Origin: CAZMRF01 sp964568735
GTDB lineage: Bacteria > Acidobacteriota > Polarisedimenticolia > JACPZX01
DNA length: 64,000 nucleotides
Assembly: GCA_964568735.1 (NCBI GenBank)
Contig: CAZMRF010000014.1
Span: forward strand, 20,182 to 84,181
Reading direction: 5' to 3'
Shown here piece by piece: positions 8,698 to 17,942 of this stretch. A model generated the notes under the pieces. The model had not been told where the DNA came from. It worked only from the letters and a program-made list of their open reading frames with translations, and did no database searches. The translations under genes were made by a program, and so were the position numbers. Positions within the stretch are counted from its first letter, which is position 1. The number at the start of each line of letters is the position of its first letter.

Positions 8698-9867
8698 TTG
8701 TCTCAAACAGGTTTACTCGCCCGGAGCCTCCGTCGGGATTCCCTCCTCCGGCAAAACGCCGGGTCGTTCCATTCCCTCCTCTTCCCTACCCTTCCAGAAT
8801 CCTTCCCATCGGGCCCGCAAAGGCGCCCTAGCCCTGACACCGACCGCCGCACCCGACCATCGCGGCACCTCCTCACGGAGGATGGTTCCCGCCACAGAAG
8901 AATCCCGACGGAGGCCGGTCCCCCCACGGGGACAGGTGATCACGAGCCATCACATGCTCCCGTTCTGCTTGGCAGGACGATCGAGCTCCTGCAACCAGAA
9001 CGGGGCGGGCTCTTCGTAGATGCCACGGTGGGCCTCGGCGGTCACGCCGAGGCCCTCCTGGGCTCCTCCCCGCAAACAAAGCTCCTCGGCCTGGACCGGG
9101 ACGCTGAGTCCCTCGAGAAGGCCGCGCAGCGTCTTGCGCCCTTCGGAGACAGGGTCGAGCTGCTCCAGGAGGACTACCGGAATCTATCGGCCGTTCTCGA
9201 GAAAAGAGGCCGTCCCGAGGTCGCGGGCATTCTCGCGGACCTCGGCATCTCTTCCTATCAGCTCCTCACGGCGGAGCGAGGCTTCTCGTTGCGGCTCGAC
9301 GGGCCGCTGGACATGAGGATGGACCGCAGCCGCGGCTCCACGGCGGCCGACATCGTCGCCCGCACGCCGGAGGAGGAGCTGGCGCGGATCATCTTCGAAT
9401 ACGGTGAGGAGCGGCTTTCGAGGCGGATCGCGCGGGGGATCGTCTATGCCCGGCAGAAGGCCCCGATCCGCACGACCGACGAGCTGGCGAGGACCGTCGC
9501 CCGGTCTGCAGGCGGGCGGAGAGGCCGGATCCATCCGGCCACGCGCGTCTTCCAGGCGCTCAGGATCGCGGTCAACGACGAGCTCGCGGGGCTGCCGGGA
9601 TTCCTCACCGCGGCCGTCGAAGCTCTTGCGGTCGGGGGGAGGCTCGCCGTGATCACGTTCCACTCCCTCGAGGACAGGTCCGTGAAGCAGACGCTGCGCT
9701 CGTTTGCGAACCGATGCTCCTGTTCCAAGGGCCTCCCCCTCTGCGAGTGTGGAACGCCGAACCTTATCAGGATCTTGACGCGCTCCGTGGTGAGGCCGGA
9801 TGCGGAAGAGATCCGCTCGAACCCCCGGAGCCGCAGCGCAAAGCTGCGCGCGGCCGAGCGGCTCTGA
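8698..9867 (+). CDS. rsmH: 16S rRNA m4C1402 methyltransferase RsmH with N-terminal extension
   Basis: RsmH (MraW) methylates N4 of C1402 in 16S rRNA using SAM. The catalytic body starts near residue 86 (SHAPVLLGRTIELL) and has the SAM loop FVDATVGLGGHAEALL, ILADLGISSYQL, GPLDMRMD and ITFHSLEDRSVKQ, all family-typical. Before it lie about 85 residues rich in Ser, Arg and Pro with no in-frame ATG, GTG or TTG except the TTG at 8698. That TTG has GAGG 6 nt upstream (8688-8691). The extension is therefore either real or the enzyme starts at a non-standard codon. ftsL follows after 10 bp. Confidence 0.93.
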   Translation: MSQTGLLARSLRRDSLLRQNAGSFHSLLFPTLPESFPSGPQRRPSPDTDRRTRPSRHLLTEDGSRHRRIPTEAGPPTGTGDHEPSHAPVLLGRTIELLQPERGGLFVDATVGLGGHAEALLGSSPQTKLLGLDRDAESLEKAAQRLAPFGDRVELLQEDYRNLSAVLEKRGRPEVAGILADLGISSYQLLTAERGFSLRLDGPLDMRMDRSRGSTAADIVARTPEEELARIIFEYGEERLSRRIARGIVYARQKAPIRTTDELARTVARSAGGRRGRIHPATRVFQALRIAVNDELAGLPGFLTAAVEALAVGGRLAVITFHSLEDRSVKQTLRSFANRCSCSKGLPLCECGTPNLIRILTRSVVRPDAEEIRSNPRSRSAKLRAAERL

Positions 9868-9877
9868 GGGCCCGGGC

Positions 9878-10333
9878 GTGATCCAGACCGTGCCACAAGT
9901 CCGGAACCGCCACCTCGTCCGGGAGATCGATCGGGGACGCGTGCGCGAGCTCGTCGTGGTCGTCGGGCTCGCGAGCCTCCTCCTCGTCCCGCTGCTGCTC
10001 TACGTCTGGAACCACATGGAGTGGATCCGCGTGGGCTTCGAGCTCGAGCGCCTCGAGAAGGAGAGGCTTTCCCAGGCGGAGCTCGGCGAGCGCCTTCGCG
10101 TCGAGAAGGCGTCCCTGGCCTCGCTCCCGCGCGTCGAATCGCAGGCGAGAAGAAGACTTGGGCTCGCTCCCGCCGCCCCCGTCCTGCGGCTCGTGGAAGA
10201 GCCCGAGAAAGCCGCGCCATCCCCTGAGCCGCCGCGGCCGGTGCCGCCGGGCCGCACCGGACTCCAGCCTGCTGCCGGCCCACCCCATGGCGGCGGCGGC
10301 CGGGCCGCCGGTCACGGCACGCTCCTCAAGTGA
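9878..10333 (+). CDS. ftsL: Cell-division protein FtsL-like
   Basis: 151 residues: a short cytoplasmic tail, one membrane segment (LVVVVGLASLLLVPLLLYVW, about residues 25-44) and a periplasmic coiled coil (FELERLEKERLSQAELGE) ending in a Pro-rich tail. Family sequence conservation is weak. The call rests on topology and on the fixed position between rsmH and ftsI. The start is GTG 9878, with GAGGG 7 nt upstream overlapping the rsmH stop. The stop overlaps ftsI by 4 nt (GTGA). In known systems FtsL recruits and activates FtsWI with FtsQ and FtsB. Confidence 0.8.
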   Translation: MIQTVPQVRNRHLVREIDRGRVRELVVVVGLASLLLVPLLLYVWNHMEWIRVGFELERLEKERLSQAELGERLRVEKASLASLPRVESQARRRLGLAPAAPVLRLVEEPEKAAPSPEPPRPVPPGRTGLQPAAGPPHGGGGRAAGHGTLLK

Positions 10334-12438
10334 CATCCCTCCGCGTCCCCTCCCCGGGCGGCATCTCGCAGGGGCGCGTCTGGATGGCCGGCGGTGTCTT
10401 CCTGCTCTGGGGACTCGCCGTGATCCTGACGCTCCACCGGCTGCAGATCGTGCGTGTGGACGACATGCGCGCGCAGGCTCGAAGGCAGCAGGAGTGCGTC
10501 GTCTCCGTCGAGCCGAGGCGTGGGAAGATCCTGGACCGGATGGGCCGGCCCCTGGCGGTCTCGACAGAGGCCTACACGCTCTACGCCTTTTCAGCGCAGG
10601 TGCGGCAGCAGCCCGGAGCCCTCACGACCATCGCCCGTGCGACCGGGATCCCGGCATCCAAGCTCTCGAAGAAGCTCTCACGCGACGGCTTCATCCTGCT
10701 GGCCCGGCGCCTGGCACCCGACGCGGCCGACACGATACGGCGCGCGAAGATCGGGGGAGTCGAGCTGGTCACCGAGGCCCGGCGCTTCTACCCGCGCGGA
10801 AGCCTCGCCGCCCATGCGCTGGGCTTCGTGGTTCCCGACAACGACAGGTTCCGCGAAGGGCTCGAGCAGCGCTACGACCCGGAGATCCGCGGCGCCCCCG
10901 GCGCCTGGCTGGCCCTCCGCGACGCCACGGGCAGTCAAATCCGGATGGAGGAGCGACAGGCTCCCGCGCCGGGCAACGATCTCGTCACCTCCCTCGACGA
11001 GGTCATCCAGCACCTCGCCGAGCGGGAGCTCGCCGAGGCCGTCCGAGTGACGGGAGCGAAGGCCGGGACCGTGGTCGTGCTCCACACCCCCACCGGGGAG
11101 GTCCTCGCGCTGGCCAACTACCCCACCTTCAACCCGAACCAGTATGGGCGGGCGGAGCCCGCCGCCCGACGGAATCGGGCGGTCGTGGACTACTACGAGC
11201 CCGGCTCGACGTTTAAGATGGTCACAGCCGCCGCAGCCATCGAGGAAGGCCTGGTGCGCTCCAGCGAGGCGATCGATTGCGGCAACGGGATGGTCCGCGT
11301 TGCGGGCGTCCCCATCCGGGACCACAAGCCCTTCGGAATCCTCTCGTTCCGCGAGGCCATCGAGGAGTCGAGCAACGGCTGCGCCGTCAAGGTGGGCCTC
11401 CGCCTCGCGCCCTCCGTCTTCCACGACTACATCACGAGGTTCGGCTTCGGCGCGCCCACGGGGATCGATCTTCCCGGGGAGACGCGCGGCCGGCTCCGCC
11501 CGGTCAAGCAATGGTCGGGCACGTCGCAGGCCTACCTCTCCTTCGGGCAGGAGATCGGCGTCAGCGCGATGCAGCTCACGGCCGCCTTCTCCGCCATCGC
11601 CAACAGGGGCATCTACGTCGCGCCAAGGATCGTCAAGAGGATCCTCGATCCAGGGGGGCGCAGAGTCAGCCTGCCCGAGAGCCCGCCTCCGCGCCGCGTG
11701 ATCAGCGCCGCAACGGCCGACATCCTCGTCGACTTGATGGAATCCACGGTCTACGAGGGGACGGGAAAGGCGGCCTCCGTGCCGGGCTACAGGGTGGCAG
11801 GCAAGACGGGGACCGCTCAGAAGTACATCAAGGGCGGATACTCCCTCTCCGAGCACGTGTCATCTTTCTGCGGATTCGTCCCGGCGCGCAGCCCCGTCCT
11901 GACCATCCACGTCATCCTCGATGATCCGAAGGGCGTGCACTTCCACGGCGGGGACGTGGCCGCGCCCGTCTTCGCGAAGATCGCGGCCCCGGCGCTGGAC
12001 TACCTCTCCGTGCCGCGGGAGCCGGAGTGGACCCCCCTGAAGCGTGACGTCCTTCTCGCCTCGACCGGCTCGCCGGCGGGCCAGGGGGCCTCCGGCCCCG
12101 CGCGGGGGACAGGCCGCGCCTCCTCGAAGGGGAAGGAGCGGGGCAGGCCGCCGGGCGAGATCATCGAGAGCGTCGTGCCGAAGCCCTTCTCGATCGAGCC
12201 GCCCACGGAGGACGATCTGCCGGGCGGAGAAGGCAGGGCCGCCACCATCGTCGTCCCCGATCTCACGGGAGCGCCCCTGAGGGACGCCGTCGTGGGGCTC
12301 GCCCGGATGGGACTTCGCAGCGGCGTCGAAGGAGAAGGATTCGTGGTGGGGCAGGTGCCCCTCCCCGGAACGGAGCTGGAGCCGGGCGGCACGGTGTCGC
12401 TCGTGCTCGCACGGAGAGTTCGACGGGAGATCGAATAG
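10330..12438 (+). CDS. ftsI: Division-specific transpeptidase FtsI (PBP3) with PASTA domain
   Basis: 702-residue class B penicillin-binding protein. One N-terminal membrane anchor (about 18-36) precedes the PBP dimer domain (EPRRGKILDRMGRPLA) and the transpeptidase domain with all three active-site motifs: STFK (Ser293-Lys296), SSN (347-349) and KTGT (492-495). A Ser/Gly/Pro-rich linker (about 585-635) leads to a single PASTA domain (VVPDLTGAPLRDAVVGLARM, to about 697). C-terminal PASTA is usual in SpoVD-like or Gram-positive PBPs and in some deep diderm lineages, not in proteobacterial FtsI. The GTG start overlaps ftsL. Confidence 0.95.
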   Translation: MTSLRVPSPGGISQGRVWMAGGVFLLWGLAVILTLHRLQIVRVDDMRAQARRQQECVVSVEPRRGKILDRMGRPLAVSTEAYTLYAFSAQVRQQPGALTTIARATGIPASKLSKKLSRDGFILLARRLAPDAADTIRRAKIGGVELVTEARRFYPRGSLAAHALGFVVPDNDRFREGLEQRYDPEIRGAPGAWLALRDATGSQIRMEERQAPAPGNDLVTSLDEVIQHLAERELAEAVRVTGAKAGTVVVLHTPTGEVLALANYPTFNPNQYGRAEPAARRNRAVVDYYEPGSTFKMVTAAAAIEEGLVRSSEAIDCGNGMVRVAGVPIRDHKPFGILSFREAIEESSNGCAVKVGLRLAPSVFHDYITRFGFGAPTGIDLPGETRGRLRPVKQWSGTSQAYLSFGQEIGVSAMQLTAAFSAIANRGIYVAPRIVKRILDPGGRRVSLPESPPPRRVISAATADILVDLMESTVYEGTGKAASVPGYRVAGKTGTAQKYIKGGYSLSEHVSSFCGFVPARSPVLTIHVILDDPKGVHFHGGDVAAPVFAKIAAPALDYLSVPREPEWTPLKRDVLLASTGSPAGQGASGPARGTGRASSKGKERGRPPGEIIESVVPKPFSIEPPTEDDLPGGEGRAATIVVPDLTGAPLRDAVVGLARMGLRSGVEGEGFVVGQVPLPGTELEPGGTVSLVLARRVRREIE

Positions 12439-12499
12439 AGAGTCAGGGCCTTGTCCGGGCTGTGTCCCGGCTCGCGGAGCGAGGCGCCGCGCTTCCGCC

Positions 12500-14038
12500 A
12501 TGAGAACCGACGAGATGCTCGAGGACATTCAGATTCAGAGGCAGTCGCTCCCCGCGGGGCTCGAGGTGCGCGGAGTGACCTGCGACTCCCGCGCGGTGCG
12601 GCCCGGAGATCTCTTCGTGGCCGTGCGCGGCGAGCGGCAGGACGGCCTGAGGTACCTCGCGGAGGCGATCCGCGCGGGGGCCGCTGCCGTCGCCGTGGGA
12701 GCGGGGCGGTTCGACGAGGCGCAGGGCCTCATCTCCGGTCTGGGAGAAGGAGGCACGCGGGTCGGCCTCCTCGAGCTGGCCGACGAGCGCGAGGGGCTGG
12801 CGCTCCTGGGGCGCAACGTCCAGGGGCGCCCCGATCTCGAAATGAAGATCACGGGGATCACGGGGACGAACGGGAAGACGACGACCTCCTGGATCCTCGC
12901 GGCCATCTTCGAGGCGGCCGGGATCCCCTGCGGCGTCATGGGCACGGTGGAGCGCCGCTTCGGCCCGGAGGCCGAGCCCGCTTCGCGGACCACGCCCGAG
13001 GGCCCCGAGATTCACGCCTGGCTGCGGCGGATCCGGAGCGCCGGCGCCGGAGCCTGCGCGATGGAGGTCTCCTCGCACGCGCTGGATCTCAAGCGCGTGG
13101 CGGGCCTGCGCTTCAGCGCGGCGGTCTTCACGAACCTCACTCGGGATCACCTCGACTACCACCACGACATGGAGAGCTACTTCGCAGCGAAGAAGAGCCT
13201 CTTCACGGGACTCGCGCCCGAGGCCCAGGCCGTCATCAACGGCGATGATCCCTGGGGGCGGAGGCTCGCCGCGGAGAGCGGCGGGCGCGTCGTGCTCTAT
13301 GGCGAGGAGCCCGGAGCGGGCTTCCAGATGATCGGCCAGCGGACGGGAGCCGGAGGCACTACGCTGCGGATCGCCGAGGGAGGCGAGGAGACCGAGATCC
13401 GATCGTCGCTCCTGGGCCGCCCCAATGCCTGGAATCTCCTGGCGGCCGCCGCCACGGCGCGCGCGCAGGGGCTCCCCTGGGAGGCCATCCGCGACGGCGC
13501 GGCTCGCGTTCCGAACGTTCCCGGGCGGCTGCAGAGGATCGAGGCCGGCCAGCCCTTCACCCTCGTCGTCGACTACGCGCACACGGACGACGCGCTGCGC
13601 AATGTTCTCGAGGCGCTCCGGCCGCTGACGCGCGGGAGGCTCATCACGGTCTTCGGCTGCGGCGGCAATCGAGACCGGAGCAAGCGGCCTCTGATGGGCG
13701 CCCAGGTCGCGAAGCTGTCGGACCTCTTCTGGGTCACCTCGGACAACCCGCGAGACGAGGATCCCATGGCGATCATCGGGATGATCCTCGAAGGGATCCG
13801 GGAGATCCCCGGCGCCATGCAGGCCTGCCGGGTCGAGCCGGACCGCGCGGCCGCCATCCGCGCGGCGGTCGCCGAGGCGAGCGAGGGCGACACGGTGCTC
13901 GTCGCGGGGAAGGGTCACGAGCGAACGCAGATCCTCGGCAGGCAGACGATCCCCTTCGATGATGCCGAAGTCTCCCGCCGCGCGGTCGAGGATCTCCGCG
14001 GCCGGGAAGGAAAAGGTGATGGTGGAGACGCTGCGTGA
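12500..14038 (+). CDS. murE: UDP-MurNAc-L-Ala-D-Glu:meso-DAP ligase MurE
   Basis: 512 residues, normal for MurE. It adds the third amino acid to the UDP-MurNAc-dipeptide with ATP in the cytosol. Visible are the N-terminal domain with CDSRAVRPGDLFVAV, the P-loop GITGTNGKTTT (about 116-126), the central domain with EVSSHALDL and FTNLTRDHLDYH, and the C-terminal motif SDNPRDEDP. The DNPR sequence is the one associated with meso-diaminopimelate specificity, so a DAP-type peptidoglycan is predicted. GKGHE is present. The start at 12500 follows a 61-bp gap after ftsI. The 3' end overlaps murF by 20 bp. Confidence 0.96.
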   Translation: MRTDEMLEDIQIQRQSLPAGLEVRGVTCDSRAVRPGDLFVAVRGERQDGLRYLAEAIRAGAAAVAVGAGRFDEAQGLISGLGEGGTRVGLLELADEREGLALLGRNVQGRPDLEMKITGITGTNGKTTTSWILAAIFEAAGIPCGVMGTVERRFGPEAEPASRTTPEGPEIHAWLRRIRSAGAGACAMEVSSHALDLKRVAGLRFSAAVFTNLTRDHLDYHHDMESYFAAKKSLFTGLAPEAQAVINGDDPWGRRLAAESGGRVVLYGEEPGAGFQMIGQRTGAGGTTLRIAEGGEETEIRSSLLGRPNAWNLLAAAATARAQGLPWEAIRDGAARVPNVPGRLQRIEAGQPFTLVVDYAHTDDALRNVLEALRPLTRGRLITVFGCGGNRDRSKRPLMGAQVAKLSDLFWVTSDNPRDEDPMAIIGMILEGIREIPGAMQACRVEPDRAAAIRAAVAEASEGDTVLVAGKGHERTQILGRQTIPFDDAEVSRRAVEDLRGREGKGDGGDAA

Positions 14039-15431
14039 GATCGCCGAGGCCGCCGGAGGGCAGGTCATCGGCCCCGAAGGGTGCGGCGCGACGCGCCCCT
14101 CCGGCGTCTCCATCGACAGCCGGACGCTGAGTCCGGGCGACCTGTTCTTCGCGCTCGTCGGTCCGCGCCACGACGGCCACCGGTACGTCGCCCAGGCCTT
14201 CGACAGCGGAGCGGCCGCGGTGGTCGTGTCGAATGCCGGCGTCGTACCGGAGGGCAGGGCCGCGGTGGTGGTCGCAGACACGCTGCGCGGGCTCCAGGAG
14301 GCGGCCGCTGCGCGGCGGCGGCGGATCGGCGCGCGCGTGATCGGTATCACGGGCTCCGCGGGCAAGACGACGACGAAGGAGATGGCGAAGCAGGTGCTGT
14401 CGGGGTCGTTCAACGTCATGGCGTCGAGGGGGAACCTGAACAACTTGTTCGGGCTGCCTCTCACGCTCTTCGATCTCGAGGAGGGGGACCAGGTCGCGGT
14501 CCTCGAGATGGGGATCAGCACGCACGGGGAGATGCGGCAGCTCGCCGCCATCGCCGATCCCGACGTGGGAATCCTCACGAACCTCCACGGCGCCCACCTG
14601 GAGTTCTTCGGGGATCTCGACGACTACGCGAACGCGAAAAAGGTGCTCTTCGACTCGATGCGCCCCAACACGACCGGCATCTTCAACGGCGACGACGAGC
14701 GGAGCCGGCGGATCGCCTCCGGATTCCACGGCTACGCCGCCACCTTCGGCATGGACACCTCCGTGGATTTCACGGCGAGCGGCTACCGCGGGCTCGGCCT
14801 CGACGGCTGCTCCTTCACCTTCACCCACTCGGGGCGCTCGCACCCCGTGAAGCTCCGCTTCGCGGGGGCGCACCACGCGATGAACGCCATGGCCGCCCTG
14901 GCCTGCGGCTTCCTGATGGGCTGCGAGACCGGCGGGATGATCCGCGAGCTGGAGGCGCTCGAGCCGCTCGCGATGCGCGGGCGGGTGCTTCGGCTCAAGG
15001 AAGGCGTGCGCCTCCTGGACGACTCCTACAACGCGAACCCCGGAGGCATGCGGGCCGCCCTGGCCGTCCTCTCGCAGACGGATCCGGGTGCGGGGCGGCG
15101 CATCGCCGTGATCGGCGACATGCTCGAGCTTGGCGCCGCCGCGGAGGATCTCCACCGGGAGATCGGCCGCCTCCTCCCCCTCAGCGGCATCGACAGCGTC
15201 CTCGCCGTCGGGCAGCTCTCCCGCATCCTGGCCCGCGAGGCCTCCACGGCCGGCTTCACCGCCGTCACGGCGCTCGACACGGCGGAGGAGGCGGCCGATC
15301 GCCTCGCTGAGATGATCCGCCCCGGCGACGTGATCCTCGTGAAGGCCTCGCGCAGCATCGGCCTCGACAGGGTCGTGGAGGCGCTGCGGGAGCGGCTGGG
15401 CGAGAACGCCGAAGAGCGGAAGGAGGCCTGA
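14019..15431 (+). CDS. murF: UDP-MurNAc-tripeptide:D-Ala-D-Ala ligase MurF
   Basis: 470 residues. MurF finishes the soluble precursor by adding D-Ala-D-Ala. Motifs in order: SIDSRTLSPGDLFFAL (substrate-binding domain), GITGSAGKTTTKEM (P-loop), NLNNLFGLPLTL, VLEMGISTHGEM, NLHGAHLEFF, and DDSYNANPGGMRAAL in the C-terminal domain. ATG 14019 is chosen because GGAAGG lies 8 nt upstream and the protein then starts at the conserved N terminus; the frame is open for 20 more codons upstream. It overlaps murE by 20 bp and its TGA overlaps the mraY ATG. No ddl gene is present in the cluster. Confidence 0.95.
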   Translation: MVETLREIAEAAGGQVIGPEGCGATRPSGVSIDSRTLSPGDLFFALVGPRHDGHRYVAQAFDSGAAAVVVSNAGVVPEGRAAVVVADTLRGLQEAAAARRRRIGARVIGITGSAGKTTTKEMAKQVLSGSFNVMASRGNLNNLFGLPLTLFDLEEGDQVAVLEMGISTHGEMRQLAAIADPDVGILTNLHGAHLEFFGDLDDYANAKKVLFDSMRPNTTGIFNGDDERSRRIASGFHGYAATFGMDTSVDFTASGYRGLGLDGCSFTFTHSGRSHPVKLRFAGAHHAMNAMAALACGFLMGCETGGMIRELEALEPLAMRGRVLRLKEGVRLLDDSYNANPGGMRAALAVLSQTDPGAGRRIAVIGDMLELGAAAEDLHREIGRLLPLSGIDSVLAVGQLSRILAREASTAGFTAVTALDTAEEAADRLAEMIRPGDVILVKASRSIGLDRVVEALRERLGENAEERKEA

Positions 15432-16516
15432 TGCTCTATCGCCTGCTCTACCCGCTGCACGAGTGGATCTCGGTCTTCAACGTCTTCCGCTACATCACCT
15501 TCCGCGCGGCGATGGCGGCCCTCACCGCCATGGTCATCTCGTTCGGCTTGGGCGGCTTCATGATCCGAAAGCTGCGCGAGCTGCAATGGGGGCAGTCGAT
15601 CCGGGAGGAGGGCCCGAAGACGCACCAGGCGAAGGCCGGCACCCCCACCATGGGCGGGATCCTGATCATCACCGCCGTCGCCCTCCCCACGCTCCTGTGG
15701 GCCGATCTCAGGAACATCTACATCTGGATCGCGCTCTACGCCCTCCTCGCCTTCGGCCTCATCGGCTTCATGGACGACTACCTGAAGATCGCGAGGAAGC
15801 GGAACCTCGGCCTGACGGCGAAGCAGAAGTTCCTCATGCAGGCGGCCGTGGCGCTCTCCATCGGCGTGGCCACCGTCATCCTGGCCGACCAGGGGCTCTT
15901 CAACACCAGGCTCTCCTTTCCCTTCTTCAAGGCGCTCAACCCGGACCTCGGCTGGCTCTACGCGGGCCTGGTCCTCCTCGTCGTCGTGGGCTCGTCGAAC
16001 GCGGTGAACCTCACGGACGGCCTCGACGGGCTCGCGATCGGGTCGGTCCTGATCGCCTCGGGGACCTTCGTGATCCTGACCTACGTGGCGGGCCACGCGG
16101 TGGTCGCCGAGTACCTCGGGATCGCGAACGTGAAGGGATCGGGCGAGCTGACGGTCTTCTGCGCCTCCCTCGTGGGCGCCTCGCTGGGCTTCCTCTGGTA
16201 CAACTGCAACCCGGCGCAGATCTTCATGGGGGACGTGGGCTCGATGGCGCTCGGCGGCGCCATCGGAACCGTGGCCGTGCTCATCAAGCAGGAGCTCCTC
16301 CTCGTCCTCGTGGGCGGCCTCTTCGTCATCGAGGCGCTCTCCGTCATCCTCCAGGTGGCCTCCTTCAAGATGACGGGGCGCAGGATCTTCCGCATGGCGC
16401 CGATCCACCATCACTTCGAGCAGGCGGGATGGGCCGAGCCCAGGGTTGTGATCCGCTTCTGGATCCTGGCCATCATCTTCTCTCTCCTGAGCCTCTCGAC
16501 GCTGAAGCTGAGGTGA
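15431..16516 (+). CDS. mraY: Phospho-MurNAc-pentapeptide transferase MraY
   Basis: 361-residue, ten-helix inner-membrane enzyme that makes lipid I from UDP-MurNAc-pentapeptide and undecaprenyl phosphate. Family motifs are clear: GTPTMGGILI, FGLIGFMDDYLKI (catalytic Asp pair), NAVNLTDGLDGLAIG, FMGDVGSMALGG and APIHHHFEQAGW (the HHH motif). Length and topology match E. coli MraY. ATG 15431 overlaps the murF TGA by one base, and murD begins 4 bp after the stop. Confidence 0.97.
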   Translation: MLYRLLYPLHEWISVFNVFRYITFRAAMAALTAMVISFGLGGFMIRKLRELQWGQSIREEGPKTHQAKAGTPTMGGILIITAVALPTLLWADLRNIYIWIALYALLAFGLIGFMDDYLKIARKRNLGLTAKQKFLMQAAVALSIGVATVILADQGLFNTRLSFPFFKALNPDLGWLYAGLVLLVVVGSSNAVNLTDGLDGLAIGSVLIASGTFVILTYVAGHAVVAEYLGIANVKGSGELTVFCASLVGASLGFLWYNCNPAQIFMGDVGSMALGGAIGTVAVLIKQELLLVLVGGLFVIEALSVILQVASFKMTGRRIFRMAPIHHHFEQAGWAEPRVVIRFWILAIIFSLLSLSTLKLR

Positions 16517-16520
16517 CGGC

Positions 16521-17942
16521 GTGAATCTCGCGGGAGCGAAGGCGGGCGTCATGGGGCTGGGGCTCAGCGGGGAGGCGGCGGTCCGCTTCCTGATCGCGAG
16601 AGGCGCGTCGGTGGTCGCCACCGACCTGCGCGGGGAGGAGGAGCTCGGGCCGGCCGTCGCCGAGCTTCGGGCCTCGGGCGCCAGGATCGAGTGCGGGGGG
16701 CACAGCCCGTCGATCTTCGAGGGCTGCGACTTCGTCGTGATCAGCCCGGGCGTGCATCCCGATCAGGCCCCGATGGTGGAAGCTCGCAGGCGGGGTGTGA
16801 AGGTCATCAGCGAGATCGAGCTGGCGGGCCGCTTCCTGACGGGGCGGATCGCCGGCATCACGGGCAGCAACGGAAAGAGCACGGTGACGGCGCTGACGAG
16901 CGCCATCCTGACGGAGTCGGGGCTGCGCGCGCGCCCCTGCGGCAACATCGGCCTTCCCCTGATCGCCATGGCCGACACCACCCCGCGGCGCGTGAAGGTG
17001 AAGGACCTCGGCCGCGAAGAGTCCACCGGCGGGGACGCGCCCGACGTCATCTACGTCGCGGAGATCTCCTCCTTCCAGCTCGAAGCCATCGAGACCTTCC
17101 GCCCCTCCGTCGCGGCGCTCCTGAACCTGAGCCCCGACCACCAGGATCGCTACGCCTCCCCGGCCGACTACTACGCGGCGAAGGCGCGGATCTTCTCGAA
17201 CCAGCGCTCCGCCGACACGGCGGTCATCAACGCCGACGACCCGGAGACGTGGGCGCTCGCCACGACGCTGAGGGCCCGGCTCGTCTCCTTCTCGCTCGGG
17301 TCGGGCGACGGCGAGGGCGTCCGCCTCAGGGACGGCCGGCTCGTGCACGTGCAGGGAGGCAGCGAGACCTTCCTCATCTCCGCCTCGGACGTGGGATTGC
17401 CCGGGCGCCACAACCTCGAAAACGTGGCCGCCTCGGCCGCCATCGCGCTCTCTCTGGGCGCGCGCGCCTCCGCTGTCCGGGATGCCGTCGCGCCCTTCCG
17501 GGGGCTGCCGCACCGGCTCCGCTTCGTCAGGAAGATCAACGGCGTCTCTCTCTACGACGATTCGAAGGCCACCAACGAAGGGGCGACGATACGGGCCGTG
17601 GAGTCCTTCACCTCTCTCGTGGTCCTGCTCCTGGGCGGGCGCGACAAGGGCGGCGACTTCGCCGCGCTGGCGCGGCGGATCGCCGGCAGGGTCCGGACGG
17701 TCGTGACGTTCGGGGAGGCGGGCCCGGCGATCGCCCCGCACATGAGGCGCGAGATGGAGGTGATCGAGGCAGGGAGCCTCGAAGATGCGGTCCGCCGCGC
17801 GCTCGATGCGGCGGGGCCGGGGGAGGTGGTCCTCCTGGCGCCGGCCTGCGCCTCCTTCGACGCCTTCTCCGGGTACGCCGCGCGGGGGGAGGCCTTCGTC
17901 AGGGAAGTGGAGCGGCTCGCGCTCGAGAGGGAGGGCGGCTGA
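16521..17942 (+). CDS. murD: UDP-MurNAc-L-Ala:D-Glu ligase MurD
   Basis: 473 residues. MurD adds D-Glu to UDP-MurNAc-L-Ala. Visible are the N-terminal dinucleotide-like fold (GVMGLGLSGEAAVRFL), the P-loop GITGSNGKSTVTALT, EISSFQLEAIETFRP, NLSPDHQDRYAS, and the C-terminal DDSKATNEGATIRA with LLLGGRDKGGDF. Between the P-loop and EISSFQ there is an insertion of about 20 residues (VKVKDLGREESTGGDAP) absent from typical MurD. The start is GTG 16521. The stop overlaps the ftsW ATG by one base. Confidence 0.96.
   Translation: MNLAGAKAGVMGLGLSGEAAVRFLIARGASVVATDLRGEEELGPAVAELRASGARIECGGHSPSIFEGCDFVVISPGVHPDQAPMVEARRRGVKVISEIELAGRFLTGRIAGITGSNGKSTVTALTSAILTESGLRARPCGNIGLPLIAMADTTPRRVKVKDLGREESTGGDAPDVIYVAEISSFQLEAIETFRPSVAALLNLSPDHQDRYASPADYYAAKARIFSNQRSADTAVINADDPETWALATTLRARLVSFSLGSGDGEGVRLRDGRLVHVQGGSETFLISASDVGLPGRHNLENVAASAAIALSLGARASAVRDAVAPFRGLPHRLRFVRKINGVSLYDDSKATNEGATIRAVESFTSLVVLLLGGRDKGGDFAALARRIAGRVRTVVTFGEAGPAIAPHMRREMEVIEAGSLEDAVRRALDAAGPGEVVLLAPACASFDAFSGYAARGEAFVREVERLALEREGG

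Noticed and set aside
12443..14578. 711-codon minus-strand frame opposite murE/murF
   Set aside because: MurE and MurF motifs on the plus strand are unambiguous; the antisense product has no domain.
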